A DNA stretch of 64,000 nucleotides from JAVBRD01 sp031548365 (GTDB taxonomy: Bacteria; Bacillota; Clostridia; Christensenellales; UBA1750). Where the stretch lies: NCBI GenBank assembly GCA_031548365.1, contig JAVBRD010000016.1, positions 1-64,000 of the forward strand, in the 5' to 3' direction. The translations under genes and the position numbers were made by a program. Positions 24,464 to 32,878 of the stretch are shown in pieces. Every line of letters starts with the position of its first letter. The stretch's first letter is position 1. Under the pieces are notes generated by a model. It was not told the DNA's origin and ran no database searches. It saw only the letters and a program-made list of their open reading frames with translations.

Positions 24464-25507
24464 TTATTCTTTGCCCCAAGCGCCCTGGGGACCTTGCGGA
24501 CCTTCAATGCCCGGGGGACCTGCGGGGCCAACAGGACCTGACGGGCCGGGAACGGTGCTGTCGGCTCCCGCCGGACCTGGCGGGCCTTGTATGCCTTGGG
24601 GGCCCATCGGGCCTGCTGGACCGGGCACGGTGCTGGCAGCTCCCGCCGGGCCTTGCGGGCCTTGTACACCTTGCGGGCCCATCGGACCTGCCGGGCCGGG
24701 CACGGTGCTGGCGGCTCCCGCCGGGCCTTGCGGGCCTTGTACACCTTGCGGGCCCACCGGTCCCACCGGGCCGGGGACGGTGCTGTCGGCCCCCGCGGGG
24801 CCGGTCTCTCCCTGAGCACCCTGCGGCCCCACCGGCCCCACCGGGCCGGGGACGGTGCTGTCGGCCCCCGCAGGGCCGGTCTCACCCTGAGCACCCTGCG
24901 GGCCCACCGGCCCCGCCGGGCCGGGGACGGTGCTGTCGGCCCCCGCGGGGCCGGTCTCACCCTGAACACCCTGCGGGCCCATCGGCCCCGCCGGGCCGGG
25001 GACGGTGCTGTCGGCCCCCGCAGGGCCGGTCTCACCCTGAACACCCTGCGGACCTTGAGGCCCTTCCGGGCCTTGTGGTCCCGCTGGGCCAGGGTCGCCT
25101 TTATCGCCCTTGTCGCCCTTACAGCACGGGCAGTAACGCTTCTTTAGATACTTCACCAGAGCGGGATACAGTTCCTCGAACATTTCGCAGCAACTCTTGC
25201 AGCTACAGCGATTTCTACAACACTGCAGTATTTCCAGCAACTTCTGCAATAAATACCTCGCTTCATCGTCGGGGTACCTGTCGCCGCAGGGATAACCGTC
25301 ACTTTCACTCAAATCCGGCTTGTCGTAAGTCATCAGAAACCTCACAAGCCTGGGATACAGCCGCTCAAACAGCCCGCAGCAGAGTCTGCAATCAAAACCG
25401 CCTTTACAATAGCACTGTATTTCGTTCAATTTGCTCAGCAAATAAAGCAATTCCGTTTCAGGGCACTGGCTCTTGTCTGTACCAAGATCATCGCTTTTAT
25501 AAGACAT
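24464..25507 (-). CDS. Collagen-like (BclB-type) exosporium protein, 5' part of a split gene
   Basis: The 347-aa reading frame starts at ATG 25507 with AAGGAG 9 nt upstream. Residues 1-130 are Cys-rich, have no signal peptide, and consist of two similar halves (LLYLLSKLNEIQCYC...CGLFERLYPRLVRFL and ARYLLQKLLEILQCC...CEMFEELYPALVKYL). From residue 131 there are Gly-X-Y repeats organised in 25-residue units containing ADSTVPGP or AASTVPGP. The frame ends abruptly after the repeats (GAWGKE) with no C-terminal head. The 15-bp sequence at 24498-24512 is shared, in phase, with the headless-in-reverse fragment at 16340-16997, which carries a BclB C-terminal domain. Joining the two would give about 550 residues. 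As it stands the truncated product may still be made. Confidence 0.82.
   Translation of the reverse strand: MSYKSDDLGTDKSQCPETELLYLLSKLNEIQCYCKGGFDCRLCCGLFERLYPRLVRFLMTYDKPDLSESDGYPCGDRYPDDEARYLLQKLLEILQCCRNRCSCKSCCEMFEELYPALVKYLKKRYCPCCKGDKGDKGDPGPAGPQGPEGPQGPQGVQGETGPAGADSTVPGPAGPMGPQGVQGETGPAGADSTVPGPAGPVGPQGAQGETGPAGADSTVPGPVGPVGPQGAQGETGPAGADSTVPGPVGPVGPQGVQGPQGPAGAASTVPGPAGPMGPQGVQGPQGPAGAASTVPGPAGPMGPQGIQGPPGPAGADSTVPGPSGPVGPAGPPGIEGPQGPQGAWGKE
24510..25065 (-). repeat. Seven tandem 75-bp repeats coding collagen units
   Basis: The block ACGGTGCTG recurs at 24552, 24627, 24702, 24777, 24852, 24927 and 25002, exactly 75 bp apart, each encoding a 25-residue unit. Such arrays expand and contract readily. 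Confidence 0.9.
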
Positions 25508-25582
25508 CCTTCTACACTCCTTTTGTAGATCATTGCGGCAAGTCATCGCTTTCGGGTTTGTACAAAACTGGCGGCGACAGAC

Positions 25583-25610
25583 CATTGTATGCGCCTACCA
25601 AACGATTGGT
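25583..25610 (-). promoter_or_regulatory. Promoter-like motif of the split collagen gene
   Basis: On the minus strand ACC (25610-25608), 16 bases, then CATACAATGG, identical in spacing and core to the motif before the GLUG-protein gene. It lies 75 bp before the start codon, a sensible leader length. The -10-like block fits SigE/SigK-type promoters. Confidence 0.5.
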
Positions 25611-25973
25611 AACTGGAAATGAAACGAATGCGGGGATCCGCGGCGGTTTCCCACAGCGGCTTCCGGAATGAAAGGCCATTCATGTCTTCGATGGGCCCGG
25701 CGATGAGTATCACCCGGACAAGTCACCCGACACGAGCCGCGGCGTCAATGCTGCCTTGTCACCCGTTTTTCTCCCTCTCAGGCTCCATGACAACATCCTT
25801 GCCAGCACAATTCTTCCCGATATCCCCTCTCAGGGAATGACCGCGCGTGGCTTGACCAAACTTTCCGTGCAGAGCGTACGGCAGACGCGCCGGGGAATCA
25901 CAGCATCCCCGTGCCGTATGCCAACCCCCACAATCACATATATGCGCCTAGCGTACGCTTGGTAACTGGAAAT
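25588..25973. repeat. Two 33-bp direct repeats flanking a gene-free stretch
   Basis: The sequences at 25588-25620 and 25941-25973 share TATGCGCCTA at the start and TTGGTAACTGGAAAT at the end and differ mainly in the middle. The first overlaps the collagen promoter motif; the second keeps ACC and CATA at the same 17-base gap. Nothing that looks like a gene lies between them. Confidence 0.6.
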
Positions 25974-25992
25974 CGGCATTCAACAGTGGCTC

Positions 25993-26017
25993 AATCCAAT
26001 TTGATCATAATCGGATT
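25993..26017. promoter_or_regulatory. Imperfect palindrome upstream of the TetR gene
   Basis: AATCCAATTTGATC and the reverse complement of the right half (AATCCGATTATGATC) agree at most positions. It lies about 50 bp before the regulator and could be its own operator. Confidence 0.35.
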
Positions 26018-26068
26018 TGGGTTTTCATAAAATTCTAAACAACATTTTTATACGGGAGGGTGCGAAAA

Positions 26069-26680
26069 GTGAGTACCACGGACACCAAGTCCGAAATACT
26101 GTCGGCTGCGTTGAATCTTTTTGCACGAAACGGCTATGAAAAAACGACAATGAGAAGCATTGCGGAAAAGGTAGGTATCAAATCGGCGAGCATTTATTAC
26201 TTTTATGATTCGAAAGAGGATTTGCTCAACACCATATTCGCCGAATTTGAATCGAATTTCGCCAAATACAGAAACTCGCCCGCCGCCATTTTTGACGCCG
26301 CGATGAAGAAACCGCTTACGGAAGTGTTGAGTATGATATTCTACACGTTCGGAAGCGCGGACGAGCAGCGCAGAATGATGTCCATATCCCGGGTCATCCT
26401 GTCACTTCAATATGAAAACATGGCCGCGCATAATCTTTTTGAAAAGATCATGGTACAGGATGCACTGGATTATGGGGTGGATGTACTCAAAGGTTTGCAT
26501 GCCATGGGAATCATCAAAAAAATCGACTTTGGATGGACCGCGTTCGCTTTTCATTCGTTCGCGTTTTTCGTTTTTCAGGAAAACCAGCAGCATCGCGAGC
26601 CCTTTGCCACCAGCAACAAAGAGTTCGGAGCAGGAATCCAGTTTATCTGCTCAGCATTCGCCCAGATCATCGGCGTATAA
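26069..26680 (+). CDS. TetR-family transcriptional regulator
   Basis: A 203-aa repressor-type regulator. The GTG at 26069 lies 8 nt after GGGAGGG (26054-26060); a GTG at 26060 overlaps that site and is unlikely. The DNA-binding domain occupies residues about 5-52 (ILSAALNLFARNGYEKTTMRSIAEKVGIKSASIYYFYDSKEDLL with the recognition helix in SASIYYFY). The C-terminal ligand domain gives no clue to the effector. No obvious target gene is co-directional; the convergent neighbour is a c-di-GMP phosphodiesterase. Confidence 0.9.
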   Translation: MSTTDTKSEILSAALNLFARNGYEKTTMRSIAEKVGIKSASIYYFYDSKEDLLNTIFAEFESNFAKYRNSPAAIFDAAMKKPLTEVLSMIFYTFGSADEQRRMMSISRVILSLQYENMAAHNLFEKIMVQDALDYGVDVLKGLHAMGIIKKIDFGWTAFAFHSFAFFVFQENQQHREPFATSNKEFGAGIQFICSAFAQIIGV

Positions 26681-26756
26681 CCGATCGCCAACCATCTCAT
26701 TGATCCATAAGACAGGTCCCAACCGCTATGCACCCCGCGCGCGGATCATGCGGTGG

Positions 26757-29033
26757 TCAAGGCCATGAGTCCACAAAACCCCTGAACTCCCCCACCGGCA
26801 GCGGTTTGGAGATAACATAGCCCTGTATGGCGTCGCACCCCATTGCGCGGAGTTGCTCCACCTGACGCTCTTCATCGATGCCCTCGGCCACAGTTTTCAT
26901 GCCCAGAGATTTCGCCATCGCGATGATGTGTTTTACGAGCATCCAGCCATGCTCCGCATCGTCACCGTGCAGGAAAAACTGCCGGTCCAGCTTCAAAACA
27001 TCCACGCGGAGACATTTGAGCATATTCAGCGAGGAGTAGCCTGAACCGAAGTCGTCCATGGAGCACAGGAAGCCGTTTCGCCTGCAATCATCAACGACGG
27101 ACGCGAAAAAGGATTGATCTCCGAAGGCAAGGCTTTCCGTGAACTCAAGCTCGACGCAGCCCGCCGGAATGCCGTAAGCCCGCTTGATATCGCAGTAGGA
27201 ACGAATAAAGTCCGGCCGCGCTAACCCGAGACGGGAAACATTGACCGATAATACGAAGCTGGCCATGCCGCCATCCAATACATTCTCTTTGTAATACCGG
27301 CAAGCGCAATCAAATATGAAGCGGTCAAGCTCAAGAATAAAGCCGTTTTTCTCGAACAGCCCGATAAAGCGCCCCGGCGGTATCAGCCCTTTTTCAGGCG
27401 AAACCCAGCGCGCCAATGCCTCCGCTCCGCATATTCTGTTGCCGTGCTGTATGTCTATTTTTGGCTGCAGATACATCTGAAACTCGCCGTTTTCAAGCGC
27501 CGCGTGCATTTTAGATTCCAGCTCGGTTTTCCACAGATTTTCCTCGCGCATCTCTTTTGAATAGAAACCAAACCGTCTTGTCCCGCCGGAGGATTTGGCG
27601 TTATCCATAGCCGCGACCGCTCTGTCAAGCATATCATTAAGCGTAAGGTCTCCATCCTCCGGATCAACCAAGTACGCTCCGCCGTATTGTTCCGGTTTAT
27701 ATCCCTTCGAAAATGTGCCGGGAAATACAGCCAAATGCTTGGACGCACTCTCATAGCGCTGCTCTATTTCCATTTTACTTCGGTACTTGCGCAATGAAAC
27801 AAAGGTATCCTCGCAGATGCGTCCGGCGATCTCGCCTTCCTGGGAGACAGCCTGCTGGAAGTCCGCCAAATAGCGGAGCAGGCGGTTTCCTACTTCTCTG
27901 CCATAAAAATCGTTGATGTACTTAAAGTCCTTGATGTTGGTGGTGCAAACGGCATAGTGGGTTCCGTCTGCGTCATGAAGTGTCTTAGCGGCGTCAAGCA
28001 GGAATTTGTGAAAATTGCGGTGATGCGTAACGGGGTCTACATAGGCAAGGTTTTCTAAAGCCCTTTGATTTTTGCTGTTGATTTTATAGATGAGTACGGT
28101 GAAGTTGAGAAATACCCCCGCGGCGATGCCCACGGTAACAATGGCGCCGGCCACGACATTTTTAAGCCCAGCGCTGACCATGTCTTCCGGCACTGCGTAG
28201 AATATATGCCAGTCGTTGATATCGAGCGGCGCATACGCGATCAGCCTGTTTTCGCCATAGAACGCTTTGACCAGGTACCCCGCCGCTCTCGCTTTCAGAG
28301 CGTCGCGTATCTCTTTTTCAAGTGCGCTGTCCAAAGGCGTCCGCAATTCAAAGATGCTGTTCCCGATGCCAAGCGCAAGGTGACTGTGCGATTGCACGAC
28401 ATAAGTGCCCTCGCTGTCAATGATGTGCGCAAGTCCCTTTCCGGCGTATAATGAATGATTGATGATCGCTCTGAACTCGTCCTGCGGATCTGCGGCAAAC
28501 AAAACACCCTTGACCTCATATGATTTGCCGTCGTACACCGGCACGGCGTAATAATGGAGGATCTCCCCGCTGTTCTCGTCATACCGCTCTTCGCTCAGCG
28601 TATTTTTTCCGGACAAGGCGCGTTTGATAAAATCTTCAGCGGCAAGGTTTCCGTGATGCTCGCGGTCATGCTGGTCAATCCAGATGGCCTGCCCATCCGT
28701 TCCGGCGAAACCCACTGAACGATATGCGTTATGTGCGCCGAGACCGCTGACGAGCGCACGCAGAATCTCATCCTCGATCAGCAGGTTCCTGCCCTGAGCG
28801 ACCACAGCCACCGCCATCAGGGTATCAAATTCTTCCTGTATATGCTCCTCAACCGCAAACTTCGTTTGCTGCACGGCATTTTGAATGTGGCCGACAGTCT
28901 CCGATCGACTCAGCGAACCCGTGTATTGAATGAATGTCAGACTGGCGCAAAAATACGCCAGGCTTATGGTGAAGGCCATGATATAGATGAACCTCATGCG
29001 CACGGAGCTTTCAGTCGACCCGGCTCTGTTCAT
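26757..29033 (-). CDS. Cache-GGDEF-EAL protein, probable c-di-GMP phosphodiesterase
   Basis: A 758-aa membrane protein. A membrane segment near residues 14-36, an extracytoplasmic Cache-like sensor (about 40-275) and a second membrane segment (about 291-315) are followed by a GGDEF domain (about 340-500) in which the active-site GGDEF is replaced by CEDTF, so cyclase activity is unlikely. The EAL domain (about 510-750) keeps the metal and catalytic residues: AEALARW, NVSR, ELEFTES, MDDFGSGYSSL, LKLDRQF, AEGIDEE and QGY. It should therefore hydrolyse c-di-GMP in response to an external signal. GTG 29042 is an alternative start three codons upstream; the GGGAGAGA site is between ideal distances for both. 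Confidence 0.88.
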   Translation of the reverse strand: MNRAGSTESSVRMRFIYIMAFTISLAYFCASLTFIQYTGSLSRSETVGHIQNAVQQTKFAVEEHIQEEFDTLMAVAVVAQGRNLLIEDEILRALVSGLGAHNAYRSVGFAGTDGQAIWIDQHDREHHGNLAAEDFIKRALSGKNTLSEERYDENSGEILHYYAVPVYDGKSYEVKGVLFAADPQDEFRAIINHSLYAGKGLAHIIDSEGTYVVQSHSHLALGIGNSIFELRTPLDSALEKEIRDALKARAAGYLVKAFYGENRLIAYAPLDINDWHIFYAVPEDMVSAGLKNVVAGAIVTVGIAAGVFLNFTVLIYKINSKNQRALENLAYVDPVTHHRNFHKFLLDAAKTLHDADGTHYAVCTTNIKDFKYINDFYGREVGNRLLRYLADFQQAVSQEGEIAGRICEDTFVSLRKYRSKMEIEQRYESASKHLAVFPGTFSKGYKPEQYGGAYLVDPEDGDLTLNDMLDRAVAAMDNAKSSGGTRRFGFYSKEMREENLWKTELESKMHAALENGEFQMYLQPKIDIQHGNRICGAEALARWVSPEKGLIPPGRFIGLFEKNGFILELDRFIFDCACRYYKENVLDGGMASFVLSVNVSRLGLARPDFIRSYCDIKRAYGIPAGCVELEFTESLAFGDQSFFASVVDDCRRNGFLCSMDDFGSGYSSLNMLKCLRVDVLKLDRQFFLHGDDAEHGWMLVKHIIAMAKSLGMKTVAEGIDEERQVEQLRAMGCDAIQGYVISKPLPVGEFRGFVDSWP

Positions 29034-29304
29034 ATACTGCACTCTCTCCCGTTGCAGCCGCCCTGATGAACAGCCGCAATTTTTCAGTGTTGTTCAGTAT
29101 ATGCTACAGTCACGCACCTTGAGCAACACTCGCTTTACAACGGAGTGTTACCATGATAATTCGTTATTTGGACAAGCGCAGTCCAGCATTATTTCAGCCG
29201 AGGTGAAGTCTTACGCGTCGCATATACGCGCGGCGGGAAAACCCGAAGCAGCCCGGCGGATGGCCCGCCACGCAGCACGTTTACGCGCCCGCGCGCAGCA
29301 GCCG

Positions 29305-30144
29305 TTAAGCCTCAAACTCAAAGCTGACTGCGTTGCTTATCCGGTCGAACAGGACGGCGTCGCCATCGGTGAACACAAACCGCGCCGTGCAGGCGGGATG
29401 CTCGCGGATGACGCGGCGCATGACCCCTGTTTCGGGCGCGCTCAGCGCGTGCCCCGTTTGACCCGACGCGCCGAAAATTTCCACGATCAGCCTGGTTCTT
29501 CCCTGCGTTATCTCCAGCCGATCCCGCCGCACACTGACAATGCGCGCGCCCAAGTACGTGGCCAAGCGAACCTCTCTCCCCCGAAGCCACACGGCGCAGA
29601 TACAGCCCCAAAATCGCAGCCCGGTAAAAGGGATGCGCGCGGCGGACGCCATGATAGCGCAGTCCTCAAAAGCGTTACATTGAACCCACAGATAGCGATC
29701 CGGGAACGACCGTCCGCTGTCGCCTTCGATGTAGCCGCGCCCGCCGCTGAAGTCCCAGACCGCGCCGTTGAGTATCAGCGTGCCGGAGAGCTGGTGACGC
29801 ATGCTGACGACCGTGTGCCGGCACTCCATGGGGAGAAAGCGGAACGGACCCATGATGTCCGAACGCAGGGGGGTAAGCGGCCCGTACGTGAGTTCACCAG
29901 CAAGAGCGAGCCCGTCGGCGTGAATATCCAAACGGACTCCTTCGCGCGAGAACGCATTCCCCGCGATCTCCACCACGTTTGCGCCGCCCTTGCGGTAGGT
30001 CTGAGCCGAAAAATGGACGTCATGCGCGCGTTCCCCGGTGATCACCTGAATGAACGCGCCCTCCACCGAGCGCCCGGGGATGAGCGCTAGCGTTTTACCG
30101 TTTGTCTGATGCTTGAAATACCACCCCTCGAATCGGTTACTCAT
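29305..30144 (-). CDS. Tocopherol-cyclase-family protein
   Basis: A 279-aa protein with the family landmarks FEGWYFKHQ at the N-terminus, MECRHTVVSMRHQLSG in the middle and GYIEGDSGRSFPDRYLWVQCN after it. The family is named for plant tocopherol cyclase (PF14249); bacterial members have no established reaction, and there are no other tocopherol genes here. Its start overlaps the end of the upstream Rieske/FAD oxidoreductase gene by 8 nt, so the two are co-translated and probably act in one pathway. Confidence 0.82.
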   Translation of the reverse strand: MSNRFEGWYFKHQTNGKTLALIPGRSVEGAFIQVITGERAHDVHFSAQTYRKGGANVVEIAGNAFSREGVRLDIHADGLALAGELTYGPLTPLRSDIMGPFRFLPMECRHTVVSMRHQLSGTLILNGAVWDFSGGRGYIEGDSGRSFPDRYLWVQCNAFEDCAIMASAARIPFTGLRFWGCICAVWLRGREVRLATYLGARIVSVRRDRLEITQGRTRLIVEIFGASGQTGHALSAPETGVMRRVIREHPACTARFVFTDGDAVLFDRISNAVSFEFEA

Positions 30145-31462
30145 GCTTGAGCCCTTCTGTGGCGGGGTTGTCGATCAAGCCGCCCACCTCATCAAAACGC
30201 GAACCGTGGCACGTGCAGTCCCATGTGCGCTCCCGACGGTTCCACGAAAGCGCGCAGCCCATGTGCGTGCAGCGCCTTCCGGGGCGCAGCAGGCCCGCGA
30301 CGGACGAGCCCATGTTGGTGAAAAGCTGGGCGCTCATCATGGAGCGCCGCGGCGAAAACAGCGCCTCAGCGTCGCTTCGCCCGGCGAGAATCAGATCCGA
30401 CAGCACCATGGCCGCGACCATGGCGCCCGTCATGCCCCACTTGTTAAAGCCGCTCGCGACATAAAGATGAGGCTGCGAAGGCCGATGCCTGCCGATGTAG
30501 GGCACGCCGTCCAGGCTCATGCAGTCCTGCGCCGCCCACATGAAGCGGATTGCTTTGCCGGGGTAAGCACGCGCGGCCAGCGTTTTAAGCTCCGCCCAGC
30601 CGCCTCCCCGCTTGCCCGTCCGGTGATCGCCTCCGCCGATGAGCAGATAATCTCCGTGGTTTCGAAAGGAGTGGCCGTCCTCCCGCTCATCCACGTACAT
30701 GCCGCCGATTTGCGGGCCGCCCGCCATGGCGATCACATAGGAGCGGTGCTGGTAGAGCTTCATGAAATACAGCCCGGGGATGTTGACCAAGGGGAAATGG
30801 GTGGCCAGCACGATGTGCTGGGCGGTGATGGTTCCTGTGGGGGTGACCGCCTGGCCGCCGCACAGCGCGGTCACCGGGGTTTCCTCATAGACCGTGAGCT
30901 CTTTGGCCAGCGCGTCCAGCATCTTGAGCGGGTGAAACTGCGCCTGTTCCGCCATGCCCAGCGCGCCGCATGTGCGCAGGGGCAGGGGCGTGTTTTCGTT
31001 GAACAAGCCGGGAATCCCCAGCCGCCGGTATGCGTCCGCCTCCCGGTCGAGCTTCTCCCTGTCGCTGACGCTGTATACAAACGCCTGCTTCGCTTCAAAA
31101 TCACATTCGACGCGCCGGGCCAGCGCGCGGTACTCCTCGACGGCCCGTTGGTTTATATCGTAGTACTGTCGTGCCGTTTCCACTCCGCGCTTCTTCATCA
31201 GCGGATGATAGATCAGGCCGTGCTGAGCCGTGATTTTAGCCGTGGTGTTGCCGGAAACGCCGGAGCCGACCCTTCTTTGCTCCACGACCGCGCAGTTTAC
31301 ACCCCGCGCGTGCAATTTGTGCGCGCACAGGATGCCGGCCATGCCACCGCCGATGATCAGCACGTCTGCGCGCGCATCGCCTTCCAGTCTGCGCGACAGA
31401 GGCGCGGAAGGCTGTACGTCATGTTTCCATATCGATTGAGGAATCCTGTTTTTCATGTCCAT
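30137..31462 (-). CDS. FAD-dependent oxidoreductase with C-terminal Rieske centre
   Basis: A 441-aa protein of the DadA/YhfW type. The FAD-binding motif ADVLIIGGGMAGILCAHKL lies near residue 30, an amine-oxidase-like body follows, and the C-terminus holds the Rieske [2Fe-2S] ligands CTHMGC and CTCHGS. The Rieske part is compact, lacking the first strands of a complete domain, as in many relatives. It would pass electrons from a substrate to a soluble acceptor; the substrate is unknown. No clear ribosome site precedes ATG 31462. Confidence 0.87.
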   Translation of the reverse strand: MDMKNRIPQSIWKHDVQPSAPLSRRLEGDARADVLIIGGGMAGILCAHKLHARGVNCAVVEQRRVGSGVSGNTTAKITAQHGLIYHPLMKKRGVETARQYYDINQRAVEEYRALARRVECDFEAKQAFVYSVSDREKLDREADAYRRLGIPGLFNENTPLPLRTCGALGMAEQAQFHPLKMLDALAKELTVYEETPVTALCGGQAVTPTGTITAQHIVLATHFPLVNIPGLYFMKLYQHRSYVIAMAGGPQIGGMYVDEREDGHSFRNHGDYLLIGGGDHRTGKRGGGWAELKTLAARAYPGKAIRFMWAAQDCMSLDGVPYIGRHRPSQPHLYVASGFNKWGMTGAMVAAMVLSDLILAGRSDAEALFSPRRSMMSAQLFTNMGSSVAGLLRPGRRCTHMGCALSWNRRERTWDCTCHGSRFDEVGGLIDNPATEGLKHE

Positions 31463-32133
31463 GACGACAGTATGCCCCGCAGTCGGCCAGGTTTACTGTT
31501 TTGGCGTGGATCAAGGCTGGAAAAGGCTTGACAATGACGCGTTGGCGCGCTTAATAATACCTTGAGATGTTTCATCCGACGATTCGCGCCTGAAGCCGAA
31601 AAACATTCGCCAGCGGTGATAACAGACGAGGCCGGGAAATAAAAGCGCGCCGCAAAGGAGCGCCGCCGTGTTAAGCGATACATAAAGCGAAAAACAAGAT
31701 GGAAACCATGCAAACAGCGCCGGGGAGTATCGAGTTCGCGCCATTCGAGCCGTACCTTTTCATCACCAATCGGTGTACGCATGGTCAGCCGTCAGCGGTG
31801 ATGGCAGAGGTTCCGGCGAGCTGTCCGGGCATTGTGGAAGGAAAACGCTTGGGTATTGGCCGTACTCGACCGATTCAATTACAGGAATGCGCGTCCGGCG
31901 AACCCCGCAACGCGGCGCTGATGACGTGGGACGCGTACTCGCCCAAGGCACGTGCCTTATCGGCATAACCGTCGGCAAAACTCAGCTGATCGGATACTGT
32001 GTCTGTAGGCGCCATGGCGGTGCATATCGGAGGTTTACTCCAAGGCGGGCGAACAATTGCGTGCCGGCTTTCAGTGCCTATATGTCATGCGAACTGTTGA
32101 CCGAACATGAGGAAGCGGAAAGGAAGAGTTACA
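31463..32133. other. Gene-free stretch
   Basis: Several short overlapping reading frames occur on both strands but none has a ribosome site, a recognisable domain or a convincing codon pattern. No RNA gene or clear terminator was seen. Confidence 0.5.
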
Positions 32134-32610
32134 ATGTCTGATGACAACACCGCGAAAACGGGCTCCGACATCCTTGATGTGATCCGCCGAAGACTTCAGG
32201 GTGACGCACAGAGAAACGCGCTGAAATTAGTTGCGTTTTTTGAGGAGAACGATATGACGCTCGATCCGAGCGGAGATGGTCAGGGTTGGGCGGTCGGGGG
32301 GATTGTCGGGAACAGCATCGGTTTTCTGCTGGTGAACGGCGCAGCGCAGGTGCCCGGCCCATGGACGCTGTGGCTCAATTCCTGCGAATTTGGCGACACC
32401 GGCCCGGTTGACGAGGATATCAAGGCGTGCGTATGGGCGCATGTCAACCCGTGCGGGAAATGTCATCCGGGTTGGATCGACTGCGGCGGCGGCGGAAAGG
32501 CCATTTGGGGCAAGCAGCATGAGCGCCTTTGCCATTCCCCTTTGATGTTCACCAACCCCGGCATCGGAGCCATCGGGCACATCAAGAAGCTCTTGCTGAT
32601 GCTTCAATGA
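32134..32610 (+). CDS. Small cysteine-containing protein of unknown function
   Basis: A 158-aa soluble protein. The ATG at 32134 follows AAGGAAG. After a helical N-terminus (DILDVIRRRLQG...ALKLVAFFEEND) come GPWTLWLNSCEFGDT, then CGKCHPGWIDCGGGGKAIWGKQHERLC, a set of Cys that could bind metal. Similar short clostridial proteins with a CGxC...FGK...C pattern are familiar to me but unnamed. It stands alone between an oxidoreductase operon and an AraC regulator. Confidence 0.75.
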   Translation: MSDDNTAKTGSDILDVIRRRLQGDAQRNALKLVAFFEENDMTLDPSGDGQGWAVGGIVGNSIGFLLVNGAAQVPGPWTLWLNSCEFGDTGPVDEDIKACVWAHVNPCGKCHPGWIDCGGGGKAIWGKQHERLCHSPLMFTNPGIGAIGHIKKLLLMLQ

Positions 32611-32878
32611 AAACCTGGAAAGCATGTGGACGCTCCCAAAACGAATATCCATAGCTAACCGCTGCAATAAGCCTCCTCGTCCCCGTCCAAACCCGCGGGG
32701 TTTTCAAGGGGATGGCGGTCCGCTTGAACGCAAAAAAAGACACCGCATTTGTCGTTTCCGTCAAATGCTGCGCCTCCGATTGAACCTATGAATGACCCGA
32801 AAACAGGACAGCGGGTGATAAACCGTCGCTCCTTAAGGCTCAGAAACACGACGCACAACAAGCGTGCGCACCACAAAT

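Larger units (their letters stand above)
16983..24512. mobile_element. 7.5-kb serine-recombinase element inside a BclB-like gene
   Basis: The boundaries are a 15-bp direct repeat GGACCTTCAATGCCC at 16983-16997 and 24498-24512. Base composition changes sharply at both edges from GC-rich collagen coding to AT-rich sequence. The large serine recombinase and its small partner gene lie at the right end, where integrase genes usually sit. Cargo and transfer-type genes fill the rest: Replic_Relax-like, VirD4/TraG-like ATPase, M48 protease and a radical-SAM membrane protein. No phage structural genes and no recognisable relaxase are present. Because collagen repeats are self-similar the exact crossover could lie a few tens of bases from the repeat. 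Confidence 0.75.

Noticed and set aside
16983..24512. Prophage
   Set aside because: No capsid, tail, terminase or lysis genes; only a recombinase, transfer-type genes and cargo.
24510..25065. Regular 75-bp repeats resembling a CRISPR or minisatellite array
   Set aside because: The units are contiguous, lack spacers and encode collagen triplets in frame.
25619..25965. Short plus-strand frames between the two 33-bp repeats
   Set aside because: Low-complexity translations without ribosome sites.
31699..31968. Possible 89-aa gene in the gap between the oxidoreductase and the Cys-containing protein
   Set aside because: No ribosome site, no recognisable domain, and several competing short frames overlap it.
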